A stretch of 9,294 nt of DNA from Tardiphaga sp. (lineage in GTDB: Bacteria > Pseudomonadota > Alphaproteobacteria > Rhizobiales > Xanthobacteraceae). A program made the position numbers and the translations under genes. The stretch is taken from positions 1-9,294 of the forward strand of contig JAQGJF010000717.1 of the NCBI GenBank assembly GCA_028290765.1. Direction: 5' to 3'. A model generated the notes under the pieces. It was not told the DNA's origin, ran no database searches, and was given only the letters and a program-made list of their open reading frames with translations. Of this stretch, positions 1 to 5,689 are shown piece after piece (the first letter of the stretch is position 1; the number at the start of each line of letters is the position of its first letter).

Positions 1-2
1 CG

Positions 3-908
3 CGCTACGTCCATACCCGCTCCCACCGGGCCAAGAAGCCGTTCATATCCATCAATTGCGCGGCCATCCCCGAACATCTGCTCGAATCCGAACTGATTGG
101 CCACGAGAAGGGCGCGTTCACCGGCGCGGTGGCGCGGCGGATCGGAAAATTCGAGGAAGCCACCGGCGGCACCCTGCTGCTGGACGAAATCTCCGAAATG
201 GACGTGCGGCTGCAATCAAAGCTGCTGCGCGCCATTCAGGAGCGCGTCATCGACCGCGTCGGCGGCACCCGGCCGGTGCCGATCGACATCCGCATTCTCG
301 CGACCTCGAACCGTAATCTGGCCGACTGCGTGCGTGACGGCACTTTTCGCGAGGACCTGCTGTTCCGGCTCAATGTGGTGAACCTGAAGATTCCGGCGCT
401 GCGCGAGCGGCCCGCCGATATCCTCGAACTGGCGCAGCATTTCGCGCGCAAATATGCCGACGCCAATGGCGTGCCCGTGCGCCCGATTTCGGCCGAGGCA
501 CGGCGTGTGCTGACGTCAAACCGCTGGCAGGGCAATGTCCGAGAACTGGAAAACACCATCCATCGCTCGGTGCTGATGGCGCAAGGAGACGAGATCGGCG
601 CGGACGCCATTCTCTCACCCGATGGCGACCGGCTTGATCTGGCGAAAACCGCACCCGCAGTGGCGCATGCCACGTTTGCCGCGGAGCAGGTCACCCGCGC
701 GCTGGTCGGCCGCACCGTCGCCGATGTCGAACGCGACCTCATCCTGGAGACGCTGAAGCACTGCCTCGGCAACCGCACCCATGCCGCCAATATTCTGGGC
801 ATCTCGATCCGTACGCTGCGCAACAAGCTGAACGAATATGCCGATGGCGGCCTGCCGATCACGCCCGCGGGCGCCGGCGACTACCGCGCCGTCGCCGCGA
901 CGGCGTAA
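3..908 (+). CDS. flbD: FlbD-type sigma-54-dependent flagellar transcriptional regulator (5'-truncated by window)
   Basis: The gene is open from the window edge and shows 301 codons; the N-terminal receiver domain and the Walker A loop lie outside. The visible part is an AAA+ sigma-54 activator. It has the RpoN-contacting loop GAFTGA (visible residues 37-42), Walker [10 protein letters not shown] (D61-E62), the [10 protein letters not shown] segment (about 115-124), and the sensor II-type [10 protein letters not shown] around 175-184. The C-terminal Fis-type helix-turn-helix is at about 252-279 ([20 protein letters not shown]). Family knowledge: such proteins hydrolyse ATP to open sigma-54 holoenzyme promoters. 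FlbD is the alphaproteobacterial member that controls the middle and late flagellar hierarchy. The assignment to FlbD rather than a generic NtrC-like activator rests on the HTH region and on the sequence between the AAA+ and HTH domains ([19 protein letters not shown]), compared from memory. No flagellar gene follows; the next gene is convergent, so this is the end of the flagellar block on this side. Confidence 0.86.
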   Translation, partial: RYVHTRSHRAKKPFISINCAAIPEHLLESELIGHEKGAFTGAVARRIGKFEEATGGTLLLDEISEMDVRLQSKLLRAIQERVIDRVGGTRPVPIDIRILATSNRNLADCVRDGTFREDLLFRLNVVNLKIPALRERPADILELAQHFARKYADANGVPVRPISAEARRVLTSNRWQGNVRELENTIHRSVLMAQGDEIGADAILSPDGDRLDLAKTAPAVAHATFAAEQVTRALVGRTVADVERDLILETLKHCLGNRTHAANILGISIRTLRNKLNEYADGGLPITPAGAGDYRAVAATA

Positions 909-1091
909 TCAAGCGATTTCCATCGTCGCCGGATTGAACGAATAGTTCGGCGCGTCAGGCTTTCGGAAGATACGTATCGGATCACCCGGCTGAAAGTCAG
1001 GCCGGGTGAAGGCGGCATAGAGGTACAGCGCGAGGTAGATGATCGCGAGCGTACCCACGGCATAGAGCGCCCATTCCGCTGCACGCTTCAT
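909..1091 (-). CDS. Small single-pass membrane protein, conserved-hypothetical type (60 aa)
   Basis: I do not recognise a named family. The 60-residue product begins MKRAAEWALY and has one strongly hydrophobic helix at about residues 7-28. A charged tail of roughly 30 residues follows, containing RPDFQPGDP and IFRKPDAPNY. This is the layout of a small inner-membrane protein with an N-terminal anchor and an exposed C-terminal tail. The start ATG (1091-1089) shares bases with the stop of a 29-codon ORF just upstream (ATGA overlap), so translation is probably coupled to it. The stop codon directly abuts the flbD stop, making the two genes tail to tail. Nothing in the sequence assigns a job; flagellar involvement would be guesswork from position only. 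Confidence 0.68.
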   Translation of the reverse strand: MKRAAEWALYAVGTLAIIYLALYLYAAFTRPDFQPGDPIRIFRKPDAPNYSFNPATMEIA

Positions 1092-1177
1092 GTGATCGCG
1101 GCGCGCCCGGCAAGCCCGAAACCGACCGCGGCAAGACCTGCCAGGCCGAAGGCCATCTGAAGAAGTTTGCGTTCCAT
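1088..1177 (-). CDS. Tiny hydrophobic membrane peptide (29 aa), overlaps next gene by ATGA
   Basis: This short ORF reads MERKLLQMAFGLAGLAAVGF and then LAGRAAIT before TGA. After a positively charged N-terminus (R3, K4) it is one continuous hydrophobic Gly/Ala/Leu helix with small-xxx-small spacing that could favour helix packing. A good Shine-Dalgarno, AAAGGGAGA (1189-1181), has its GGAG core 4 nt from the ATG. The stop overlaps the ATG of the 60-aa gene as ATGA, the classic signature of a translationally coupled pair. It could be a real membrane microprotein or a leader peptide whose translation opens the start of the downstream gene. No homologue is known to me, so coding status rests on the SD, the ATGA overlap and the amphiphilic composition. 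Confidence 0.5.
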   Translation of the reverse strand: MERKLLQMAFGLAGLAAVGFGLAGRAAIT

Positions 1178-1386
1178 GGGTCTCCCTTTCGCGAGGCGTG
1201 TTTCGACGCCCTCAGCGGTCGCCCGCGTTGACATGAAGATGCCGGCCGCCGGACACAACCCCTATTTCGAAAACCTCCCGGCGGTTACGCCGGCGCGGTG
1301 ACTGAAGGCTATTTGGCGGAAAACGGCCGTTGCACCAATCAACCTTATGTTGTTATTATAATTAAAACCAACCTGGGGAGGAGTGT
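1178..1386. other. Divergent intergenic region between the microprotein pair and the 127-aa gene
   Basis: These 209 bases separate the leftward microprotein pair from the rightward 127-aa gene and must hold both promoters. A perfect 6-bp GC hairpin with a GTTA loop lies at 1278-1293 (CCGGCG/CGCCGG). It has no T-run, so it is unlikely to be an intrinsic terminator. The right end (about 1341-1370) is strikingly AT-rich for this genome. A TTGACA hexamer at 1228-1233 on the + strand has no matching -10 at proper spacing. I see no further gene here. Confidence 0.5.
1330..1362 (+). promoter_or_regulatory. Candidate promoter of the 127-aa gene
   Basis: A perfect TATAAT lies at 1357-1362 inside an AT-rich patch, 24 bp before the start codon. 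The nearest -35-like hexamer, TTGCAC at 1330-1335, is 21 bp away, which is too long for a normal sigma-70 site. The -10 alone is convincing; the -35 is not. Confidence 0.28.
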
Positions 1387-1770
1387 ATGACAGTCCTGAA
1401 CGCCCAAACGACTGGAACGCGGACGACCAACGCCAGTTCGTTCACAGCTATTCCCGGCCTTTCCCTGACTGTGCCCGAGGGCGTGCAGGTTTCGGCGCTG
1501 GTGATCCTGAATTTGCCCAACCCCTATGCCCAAGGGAACGATTATCCCGGTGGGGTTCTTGGAATCTCGGTCAACGGCACGGTCTCGCCGGTTCAGGCGA
1601 GCTTCACCTATGGCATCCAGAATCCCCCCAGCACCAACCGCATGCCGACAACCCTGGTCGTCGCCGTGCCGTTGACGCTGCAGCAGCAGACCATCCAGGC
1701 ACTGTGGTGCGGGGTGCGCGGCAGCACGGTCGTCATCGACAGTCCGGCGACGCTAAGCGTCGTCCTTTGA
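1387..1770 (+). CDS. Unrecognised beta-rich 127-aa protein
   Basis: Start ATG 1387 follows a strong SD (GGGGAGGAG, about 1375-1383) at normal spacing, so the start is secure. The protein has no signal peptide and no clear membrane helix. It is rich in Thr, Ser, Val, Asn and Gly with alternating hydrophobic patterns. Examples are SFTAIPGLSLTVPEG (about 18-32), VLGISVNGTVSPVQ (57-70), TTLVVAVPLT (88-97) and a closing GSTVVIDSPATLSVVL (112-127). That pattern suggests an all-beta sandwich. The run of short strands ending in 'GSTV.I..PATLSV' loosely recalls C1q/tail-fibre-like or lectin-like jelly rolls, but this is inference from pattern only. It has a single cysteine (C108). It stands alone with its own AT-rich leader and a hairpin after it, so it is probably monocistronic. 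Composition and context would fit an acquired gene. Confidence 0.75.
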   Translation: MTVLNAQTTGTRTTNASSFTAIPGLSLTVPEGVQVSALVILNLPNPYAQGNDYPGGVLGISVNGTVSPVQASFTYGIQNPPSTNRMPTTLVVAVPLTLQQQTIQALWCGVRGSTVVIDSPATLSVVL

Positions 1771-1795
1771 CGGCATGACGGGCGGAAAGGCGTAA

Positions 1796-1814
1796 CCGAT
1801 CCCGCTCGGATCGG
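1796..1814 (+). terminator. Hairpin downstream of the 127-aa gene, possible terminator
   Basis: A perfect 7-bp stem CCGATCC/GGATCGG with a 5-nt loop CGCTC sits 25 bp after the stop codon. It is followed only by CTTG, not a T-tract, so it is at best a weak intrinsic terminator. It may alternatively protect the 3' end of the transcript. Confidence 0.35.
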
Positions 1815-1917
1815 CTTGCGCCGGCAGCGCGAATGGTTAGCTTGCAAGGGTGAGTCGCGACAGCCATGGGTGTTGCGCGCACTGCAAATCCATTGAGATC
1901 GCTGTCCATTCAGATTG

Positions 1918-3027
1918 ATGCCCACCTTCACGCCACATCAGGATTCCGCGCTGAAAGCCGTTGCCGACTGGCTGAAAGCCAAGCCCGGCAGGAACGGCAC
2001 GCCGCCGATATTCCGGCTGTTCGGCTATGCCGGCACCGGCAAGACCACGCTGGCGCGGCACATTGCCGACGGCGTCGACGGTGAAGTCAAATTCGCGGCT
2101 TTCACCGGCAAGGCGGCGCTGGTGATGCGCAACAAGGGCTGCGACAACGCCTCGACGATCCATTCGCTGATTTACCGCGCCCGCGAATCCGGCGAGGAGC
2201 AGCCGAGTTTCGAATTGTGGGACGACGCGCCGGCCTCGAAAGCCAAGCTGATCGTGATCGACGAATGCTCGATGGTCGACGCCGACCTCGGCCGCGACCT
2301 GATGTCGTTCGACTGCCCGCTGCTGGTGCTCGGCGATCCGGCACAGCTGCCGCCGATCCAGGGCGGCGGTTTCTTCACCGATTGCGAACCGGACACCATG
2401 CTGACCGAAGTTCACCGCCAGGCCCAGGACGATCCGATCGTGCGGATGTCGATGGACGTGCGCGAAGGCCGCGACCTCGACATCGGCCGCTACGGCGAAA
2501 GCGAGGTCATCTCGCGCGCCGAACTCGATCCGGAGCGGGTGATGAACGCCGATCAGGTGCTGGTCGGACGCAACAACACCAGGCGCTCCTACAACATGCG
2601 GTTTCGGCAGCGGCTGAACATCGAGGATCCGTTGCCGGTCGCCAACGACAAGCTGGTCTGCCTGCGCAACAACCGCAAGAAGGCGCTGTTCAACGGCGGG
2701 CTGTGGCGGGTGAAGTCGCGCGCCCAGTCGAAATCCAAGATCATCACCATGCGGCTCTCGCCGGATGAGGACTTCGGCTCCAAAGTGACCAAAGTATCGG
2801 TGCGCGGCGACTGTTTCGGCGGCGCCATCGAGACGATCCCCTGGGAGCAGCGCAAGCCCTATGACGAGTTCGACTACGGCTACGTGCTCACCGTGCACAA
2901 GAGCCAGGGCTCGCAATGGGACGACGTGGTGCTGTTCGACGAAAGTTTTGCGTTCCAGGACAGCCGCGCCAGATGGCTCTACACCGGCATCACCCGCGCC
3001 GCGAAGCGGCTGAGCGTGGTGGTGTAG
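1918..3027 (+). CDS. Compact RecD/Pif1-like superfamily 1 DNA helicase (AAA family ATPase)
   Basis: The 369-residue protein carries the superfamily 1 helicase motifs in order. These are Walker A GYAGTGKT (36-43), motif Ia AFTGKAA (61-67), Walker B LIVIDECSMVD (111-121), motif III LGDPAQLPPI (138-147), UvrD_C_2-type LTVHKSQGSQWDDV (324-337) and the arginine motif YTGITRAAKRL (355-365). These define the RecD/exonuclease V alpha-like group of ATP-driven 5'-3' DNA helicases. It is much shorter than RecD or RecD2 and begins almost at Walker A, so it lacks the N-terminal domains of those proteins. No recB/recC-like partner lies nearby, which suggests a stand-alone helicase. A TTG at 1915 precedes the ATG at 1918. 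I prefer the ATG, although no strong SD is visible for either. Function in repair or recombination is family-level inference. Confidence 0.88.
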   Translation: MPTFTPHQDSALKAVADWLKAKPGRNGTPPIFRLFGYAGTGKTTLARHIADGVDGEVKFAAFTGKAALVMRNKGCDNASTIHSLIYRARESGEEQPSFELWDDAPASKAKLIVIDECSMVDADLGRDLMSFDCPLLVLGDPAQLPPIQGGGFFTDCEPDTMLTEVHRQAQDDPIVRMSMDVREGRDLDIGRYGESEVISRAELDPERVMNADQVLVGRNNTRRSYNMRFRQRLNIEDPLPVANDKLVCLRNNRKKALFNGGLWRVKSRAQSKSKIITMRLSPDEDFGSKVTKVSVRGDCFGGAIETIPWEQRKPYDEFDYGYVLTVHKSQGSQWDDVVLFDESFAFQDSRARWLYTGITRAAKRLSVVV

Positions 3028-3044
3028 CAACGACTCCGAAGCGA

Positions 3045-3113
3045 GTAGCCCGCATGAGCAACGCGATATGCGGGGCGACGAGTCCCGGATGTCGCTTCGC
3101 TCATCTGGGCTAC
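3045..3113. repeat. Long imperfect inverted repeat, intergenic palindromic element
   Basis: Two 30-nt arms (3045-3074 and 3084-3113) are inverted copies with 24 of 30 positions matching by hand alignment, separated by 9 nt. The ends read GTAGCCCG on the left and GGGCTAC on the right, so the outer 7 bp pair perfectly. From memory, sequences of the type GTAGCCCGGATGAGCGAAGC recur between genes in Bradyrhizobium and relatives, which fits a dispersed palindromic repeat. Lying 17 bp after the helicase stop, its RNA would fold into a long hairpin that could end or stabilise the transcript. Confidence 0.72.
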
Positions 3114-3145
3114 GGCTCAATGCCTCGTTTGCATAGGCGACACGC

Positions 3146-3358
3146 CTACTTCCCCGCCACGAAATAAAAATCCTCCCGCCCCGGCAGCGAGCCATAGGTG
3201 AACGGCTGCTGCTGGTGCCTGGTGGATCGCCAGGCGTCGTCGCGGACGATGTCGAGCAGCTTGCGGACTTCGATCTTCGGCTCCTTGATGTCGCGCGCCA
3301 CCGCCAGATGCCGGTCCGGATGCGGTGTCCGATGCGCGGCGCCGCCGGGATGGTCGCC
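3146..3358 (-). pseudogene. Degraded C-terminal fragment of a caspase-like (peptidase C14) protein
   Basis: The minus-strand reading ends with VRDDAWRSTRHQQQPFTYGS and LPGREDFYFVAGK, preceded by DIKEPKIEVRKLLDI. From memory this aligns collinearly with the end of bacterial caspase-like domains: 'ATxPGxVAxDG..NSPF..ALLKHI..PGLEVR.LF..VR.DV...T..KQ.PF.YGSL.G.FYF'. Here the first half is eroded to GDHPGGAAHRTPHPDRH. The catalytic His and Cys region is absent: upstream of 3358 the frame runs only to an ATG at 3376 with no Shine-Dalgarno. I therefore read it as a 3' gene relic of about 70 codons, not a functional gene. The alternative is a chance resemblance, which the length and order of matching positions make less likely. 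Confidence 0.55.
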
Positions 3359-3534
3359 GCACGCCGATAAGCCCATGGCGCATCTGGGTTTTATTCACGA
3401 AACCGTGTACGCCGGAGCGTAACAGATGGCCACATGCCGCGTATCTAGGGACAACGGGCAGGTTGCCCGATTGCGAACCGCAGCCGACCCTCTAAACTGC
3501 CGTCAAATCCCCGATACAATCGAGAGGAAATTCC
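3359..3534. other. Region upstream of msrA: relic edge and probable msrA promoter
   Basis: It holds the end of the caspase-like relic and then unique sequence. A perfect 6-bp hairpin CGGGCA/TGCCCG with a 3-nt loop lies at 3455-3469. Just after it is TTGCGA (3471-3476), 16 bp from TAAACT (3493-3498), each matching 4 of 6 sigma-70 consensus positions. That is a plausible but weak msrA promoter, with the small palindrome placed where an operator could act. Confidence 0.3.
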
Positions 3535-4254
3535 ATGCGCCGTCCCTCCCTCCGCCGCCTGTCGCTGAGCGCCGCCGCCATCGGCGCGCTGGCGATCTCG
3601 ACCCTGCTCGCAGCGCCCTCTTTGGCGTCGGAAGACGCCGTCATCATCCCCGCACCAGCGACGGATGCGCCGGCATCGGATGGCCTCCAGACCGCGATAA
3701 TCGCGGGCGGCTGCTACTGGGGCGTGCAGGGCGTGTTCCAGCATACCGCCGGCGTGGTCAACGCCGTGTCCGGTTATGCCGGCGGCAGCAAGAGCACCGC
3801 CGACTACAACATGGTCAGTACCGGCACGACCGGCCACGCCGAATCCGTTCAGATCAAATACGACCCGAAGAAAATCAGCTACGGCAAGATCCTGCAGATC
3901 TTCTTCTCGGTGGCGCACGACCCGACCCAGTTGAACCGTCAGGGGCCGGATTCGGGCACGCAATATCGCTCGGCGATCTTCACCACCAGCGACGACCAGA
4001 AGAAAGTGGCGGACGCCTATATCGCGCAACTCAACGCCGCGAAAGTCTACAAGAAGCCGATCGTGACCAAGGTCGGTCCGCTCGAGGCATTTTATCCGGC
4101 CGAGGCGTATCATCAGGACTACCTGACGCTGCACCCGAACCAACCCTATATTGCCTACAACGACATTCCGAAGGTCGAAAACCTGAAGAAGGTTTTCGCC
4201 AAGGACTATATCGAGAAGCCGACGCTGGTGAGCAATGCCAAGGTCACCAACTGA
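3535..4254 (+). CDS. msrA: Exported peptide methionine (S)-S-oxide reductase MsrA, single-cysteine form
   Basis: MsrA reduces the S-epimer of methionine sulfoxide in oxidised proteins. The 239-residue product starts with a Sec signal peptide (RR/R-rich n-region, hydrophobic core 11-27, likely cleavage after SLA near residue 31), so it should work in the periplasm. The catalytic motif GGCYWG (58-63) holds Cys60, with Tyr in place of the more usual Phe. Other family hallmarks are [35 protein letters not shown] and AEAYHQDYL. Cys60 is the only cysteine, so the resolving cysteines of E. coli-type MsrA are missing and the sulfenic acid must be reduced directly by an outside thiol or partner. AGAGGAAA (about 3523-3530) precedes the ATG at correct spacing. 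msrB follows 29 bp after the stop, in an operon. Confidence 0.95.
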   Translation: MRRPSLRRLSLSAAAIGALAISTLLAAPSLASEDAVIIPAPATDAPASDGLQTAIIAGGCYWGVQGVFQHTAGVVNAVSGYAGGSKSTADYNMVSTGTTGHAESVQIKYDPKKISYGKILQIFFSVAHDPTQLNRQGPDSGTQYRSAIFTTSDDQKKVADAYIAQLNAAKVYKKPIVTKVGPLEAFYPAEAYHQDYLTLHPNQPYIAYNDIPKVENLKKVFAKDYIEKPTLVSNAKVTN

Positions 4255-4283
4255 CGACTTCTCCAGACCGAAGAGGAGATTGC

Positions 4284-4697
4284 ATGTCCGACACCAAGAC
4301 GATGCCCGGCAAGATTGTGAAGAGCGAAGCCGAGTGGCGCAAGGAACTGACGCCGATGCAGTACGCCGTACTGCGCGAAAAGGCCACCGAGCGGCCGTTC
4401 AGCGGCGAATACGAGCACGACCATACGCCGGGGACTTACACCTGCGCCGGCTGCGGCCAGACGGTGTTCGAGTCCGATGCCAAATTCGATTCCGGCTGCG
4501 GCTGGCCGAGCTTTACCCGGCCCGCGCTGGAGAGCCATGTCGATGAGGAGCGCGACATCACCCACGGCATGGTCCGAACCGAGGTGCTGTGCTCGAAGTG
4601 CAGTGGTCATCTCGGCCATGTCTTCGAGGATGGTCCGGGCCCGACCGGACTGCGCTACTGCATCAATTCGGCGGCGTTGAAACTGCAGCCGAAATAA
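4284..4697 (+). CDS. msrB: Peptide methionine (R)-S-oxide reductase MsrB, zinc-binding, cytosolic
   Basis: MsrB reduces the R-epimer of methionine sulfoxide, complementing MsrA. The 137-residue protein has no signal peptide. It shows the full family pattern. Zinc ligands are CAGC (C54, C57) and CSKC (C103, C106). The segment SGCGWPSF has the likely resolving Cys72, and [20 protein letters not shown] contains the catalytic Cys126. The length is typical for a free-standing MsrB. Start ATG 4284 is chosen because AGAGGAG (4272-4278) lies 5 nt upstream and the MSDTK start suits the family; the frame is open further upstream but overlaps msrA. It is the last gene of the msrA-msrB operon and is followed by a strong terminator. 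The operon pairs a predicted periplasmic MsrA with a cytosolic MsrB. Confidence 0.95.
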   Translation: MSDTKTMPGKIVKSEAEWRKELTPMQYAVLREKATERPFSGEYEHDHTPGTYTCAGCGQTVFESDAKFDSGCGWPSFTRPALESHVDEERDITHGMVRTEVLCSKCSGHLGHVFEDGPGPTGLRYCINSAALKLQPK

Positions 4698-4726
4698 ACC
4701 GCCTTCCGCTCGAACTTGTTGTTTGC

Positions 4727-4760
4727 CCCGCGCGACCAAGCCTTGGTCGCGCGGGTTTTT
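4727..4760 (+). terminator. Strong intrinsic terminator of the msrA-msrB operon
   Basis: A perfect 12-bp GC-rich stem (CCCGCGCGACCA at 4727-4738 with its complement at 4744-4755) has a 5-nt loop AGCCT. It is followed directly by TTTTT (4756-4760), ATT. It lies 29 bp after the msrB stop and is a textbook Rho-independent terminator. Confidence 0.93.
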
Positions 4761-4810
4761 ATTGACGCGCCGGCCTCTCATCAGCGTTCCTCACCCGAGA
4801 AAGTCTGAAA

Positions 4811-5194
4811 ATGTCGCAAACGTCCCATCGCCTGCTGCTTGGCCTCGGCCTCGCCGGCCTGATCCTGGAGAGTGTTATGGCCTATCCCGCTTTCGCCGCC
4901 GACAAGGTGTCGCTGTTCAAGGTGATCACCACCAAGGACGAAATCGTGATCGGGCTCACCGATGACGAACTCTCGCAGCTCGAGGGCAAGAACGCCGGCG
5001 GCGTTGCCAAATTGCTGGCAGCCAAGGGCTCGATGAACGTGTGGCAATATGCGGTGCGCAAGGCCTCGAGCGGCGATCTCGAACAGGCACCGCTGCGCCA
5101 GATCGGACTGATGTCGAACGAGTCGCTTCGGGTCGAGCCTTACGCGTCTCCGCTCAAGGTCATCCCGATCGGCGAGGGTGCCGCAAAACCCTGA
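4811..5194 (+). CDS. Exported small conserved-hypothetical protein (127 aa)
   Basis: The protein opens with a clear Sec signal peptide: polar n-region MSQTSHR, hydrophobic core 8-24, and AYPAFA before cleavage at about residue 29-30. This leaves a mature chain of about 97 residues with no cysteine and no further membrane segment. The mature part begins DKVSLFKVITTKDEIVIGL and contains NVWQYAVRKASSGDLEQAPL and SLRVEPYASPLKVIP. I recall this as a conserved hypothetical family of Bradyrhizobium-like bacteria without known function. The SD is modest (GAGAAAG, 4797-4803). The gene starts 50 bp after the msrB terminator, so it needs its own promoter. TTGACG at 4762-4767 is a possible -35, but I find no matching -10. 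Confidence 0.82.
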   Translation: MSQTSHRLLLGLGLAGLILESVMAYPAFAADKVSLFKVITTKDEIVIGLTDDELSQLEGKNAGGVAKLLAAKGSMNVWQYAVRKASSGDLEQAPLRQIGLMSNESLRVEPYASPLKVIPIGEGAAKP

Positions 5195-5210
5195 ATTTGG
5201 CGGTAAGGCG

Positions 5211-5246
5211 GGTTCCAATTGATGGAACCTAAGCCGGTGTTATGCT
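5211..5246 (+). promoter_or_regulatory. Candidate promoter with overlapping palindrome, upstream of the DUF3309-like gene
   Basis: GGTTCCA-ATTGA-TGGAACC (5211-5229) is a perfect 7-bp inverted repeat. A possible -35, TTGATG (5219-5224), lies within it and is 16 bp from TATGCT (5241-5246), each 4 of 6 to consensus. A protein bound at the palindrome would block such a promoter. The palindrome could instead be a hairpin at the end of the upstream gene, although no T-tract follows. Confidence 0.32.
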
Positions 5247-5256
5247 TTGTTCTCAT

Positions 5257-5303
5257 TCGGCGAGGCCTTCGGTCTGCAAGCGTTGACCGCCTCGCCGAGG
5301 AGG
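5257..5303 (+). promoter_or_regulatory. Structured 5' leader hairpin reaching into the Shine-Dalgarno
   Basis: A perfect 10-bp stem (TCGGCGAGGC at 5257-5266 with GCCTCGCCGA at 5289-5298) encloses 22 nt, which contain a further GGTC/GACC pairing (5271-5274/5285-5288). The 3' arm covers the first two bases of the GAGGAGG Shine-Dalgarno (5297-5303). In RNA this hairpin would sit directly against the ribosome site of the small membrane protein. It could modulate initiation or protect the 5' end. A regulatory role is inference. Confidence 0.45.
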
Positions 5304-5309
5304 CATCAC

Positions 5310-5474
5310 ATGTCGCTCGGACTGATACTCGTCATCATCCTGATTATCTTCCTGCTCGGTGGCTTCAGCGGTCGTTTTGGCGGCTACGGCTATGGGATGG
5401 GACATAGCGGAATGGGCCTCGGCGGCGTCATTCTGGTGGTGCTGCTGATCCTGCTGCTGCTCGGTAAGCTCTGA
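5310..5474 (+). CDS. DUF3309-like small membrane protein (54 aa)
   Basis: Start ATG 5310 is fixed by an ideal SD, GAGGAGG, 6 nt upstream; an in-frame TTG farther upstream has no such site. The product starts MSLGLILVIILIIFLLGG, has a Gly/Tyr-rich polar loop (FGGYGYGMGHSGMGLGG, about 23-39), then a second hydrophobic stretch VILVVLLILLLLGKL to the end. This hairpin-like two-helix layout matches DUF3309, small hydrophobic proteins (MSLGTILLIILILLLIG...LLLGR) common in Bradyrhizobium. Here the usual 'PTWPHS.GWGYGPS' loop is replaced by a Gly-rich one, so it is a divergent member. Function is unknown. It probably forms its own transcription unit with the structured leader upstream. Confidence 0.8.
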   Translation: MSLGLILVIILIIFLLGGFSGRFGGYGYGMGHSGMGLGGVILVVLLILLLLGKL

Positions 5475-5515
5475 AAATCCCCTTATCATATTGAAATTGC
5501 AGCCTTATTAAGGGA

Positions 5516-5554
5516 CGCTGCGCGCAGACGGCGGATTCATCATCCTGCGCAGCG
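5516..5554. other. Hairpin in the 215-bp gap between the DUF3309-like gene and the 98-aa gene
   Basis: An 8-bp perfect stem CGCTGCGC (5516-5523)/GCGCAGCG (5547-5554) encloses 23 nt. A weaker CCCTTA/TAAGGG pairing (5480-5485/5509-5514) precedes it. Neither has a T-tract. The rest of 5475-5689 shows no gene; TATATT at 5580-5585 could be a -10 for the next gene, but no -35 was convincing. Confidence 0.3.
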
Positions 5555-5689
5555 GGAGTCGCATTTCCGTCAAACGTGCTTATATTGGGGTCTGTCCTGA
5601 AATGACCGACTGCCGGGCGGCCAGATAGGCTACCGTGGCGCAACCTGTACGTCATTTCGATCGCGTTCTCCTGATAGAGGTCACTGACG

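Noticed and set aside
1312..1335. Sigma-54-like site (TTGGCGG ... TTGCA) before the 127-aa gene
   Set aside because: The GG and GC elements are 15-16 bp apart instead of the 10 bp a -24/-12 promoter needs.
1837..3195. 452-codon open frame on the minus strand across the helicase gene
   Set aside because: It is antisense to a gene with intact helicase motifs, has low-complexity His/Arg/Val-rich composition and no family resemblance; it arises from GC-rich third positions.
3445..4143. 232-codon open frame antisense to msrA
   Set aside because: Shadow of msrA with no SD and no recognisable motifs.
3426..4283. Upstream in-frame extension of msrB across msrA
   Set aside because: It overlaps msrA in another frame; the true msrB start is set by AGAGGAG at 4272-4278 and the family's usual length.
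5224..5251. General-stress (EcfG-type) promoter GGAAC ... TGTT upstream of the DUF3309-like gene
   Set aside because: The spacing is 19 bp and the -10 lacks the C of CGTT, outside the accepted pattern.
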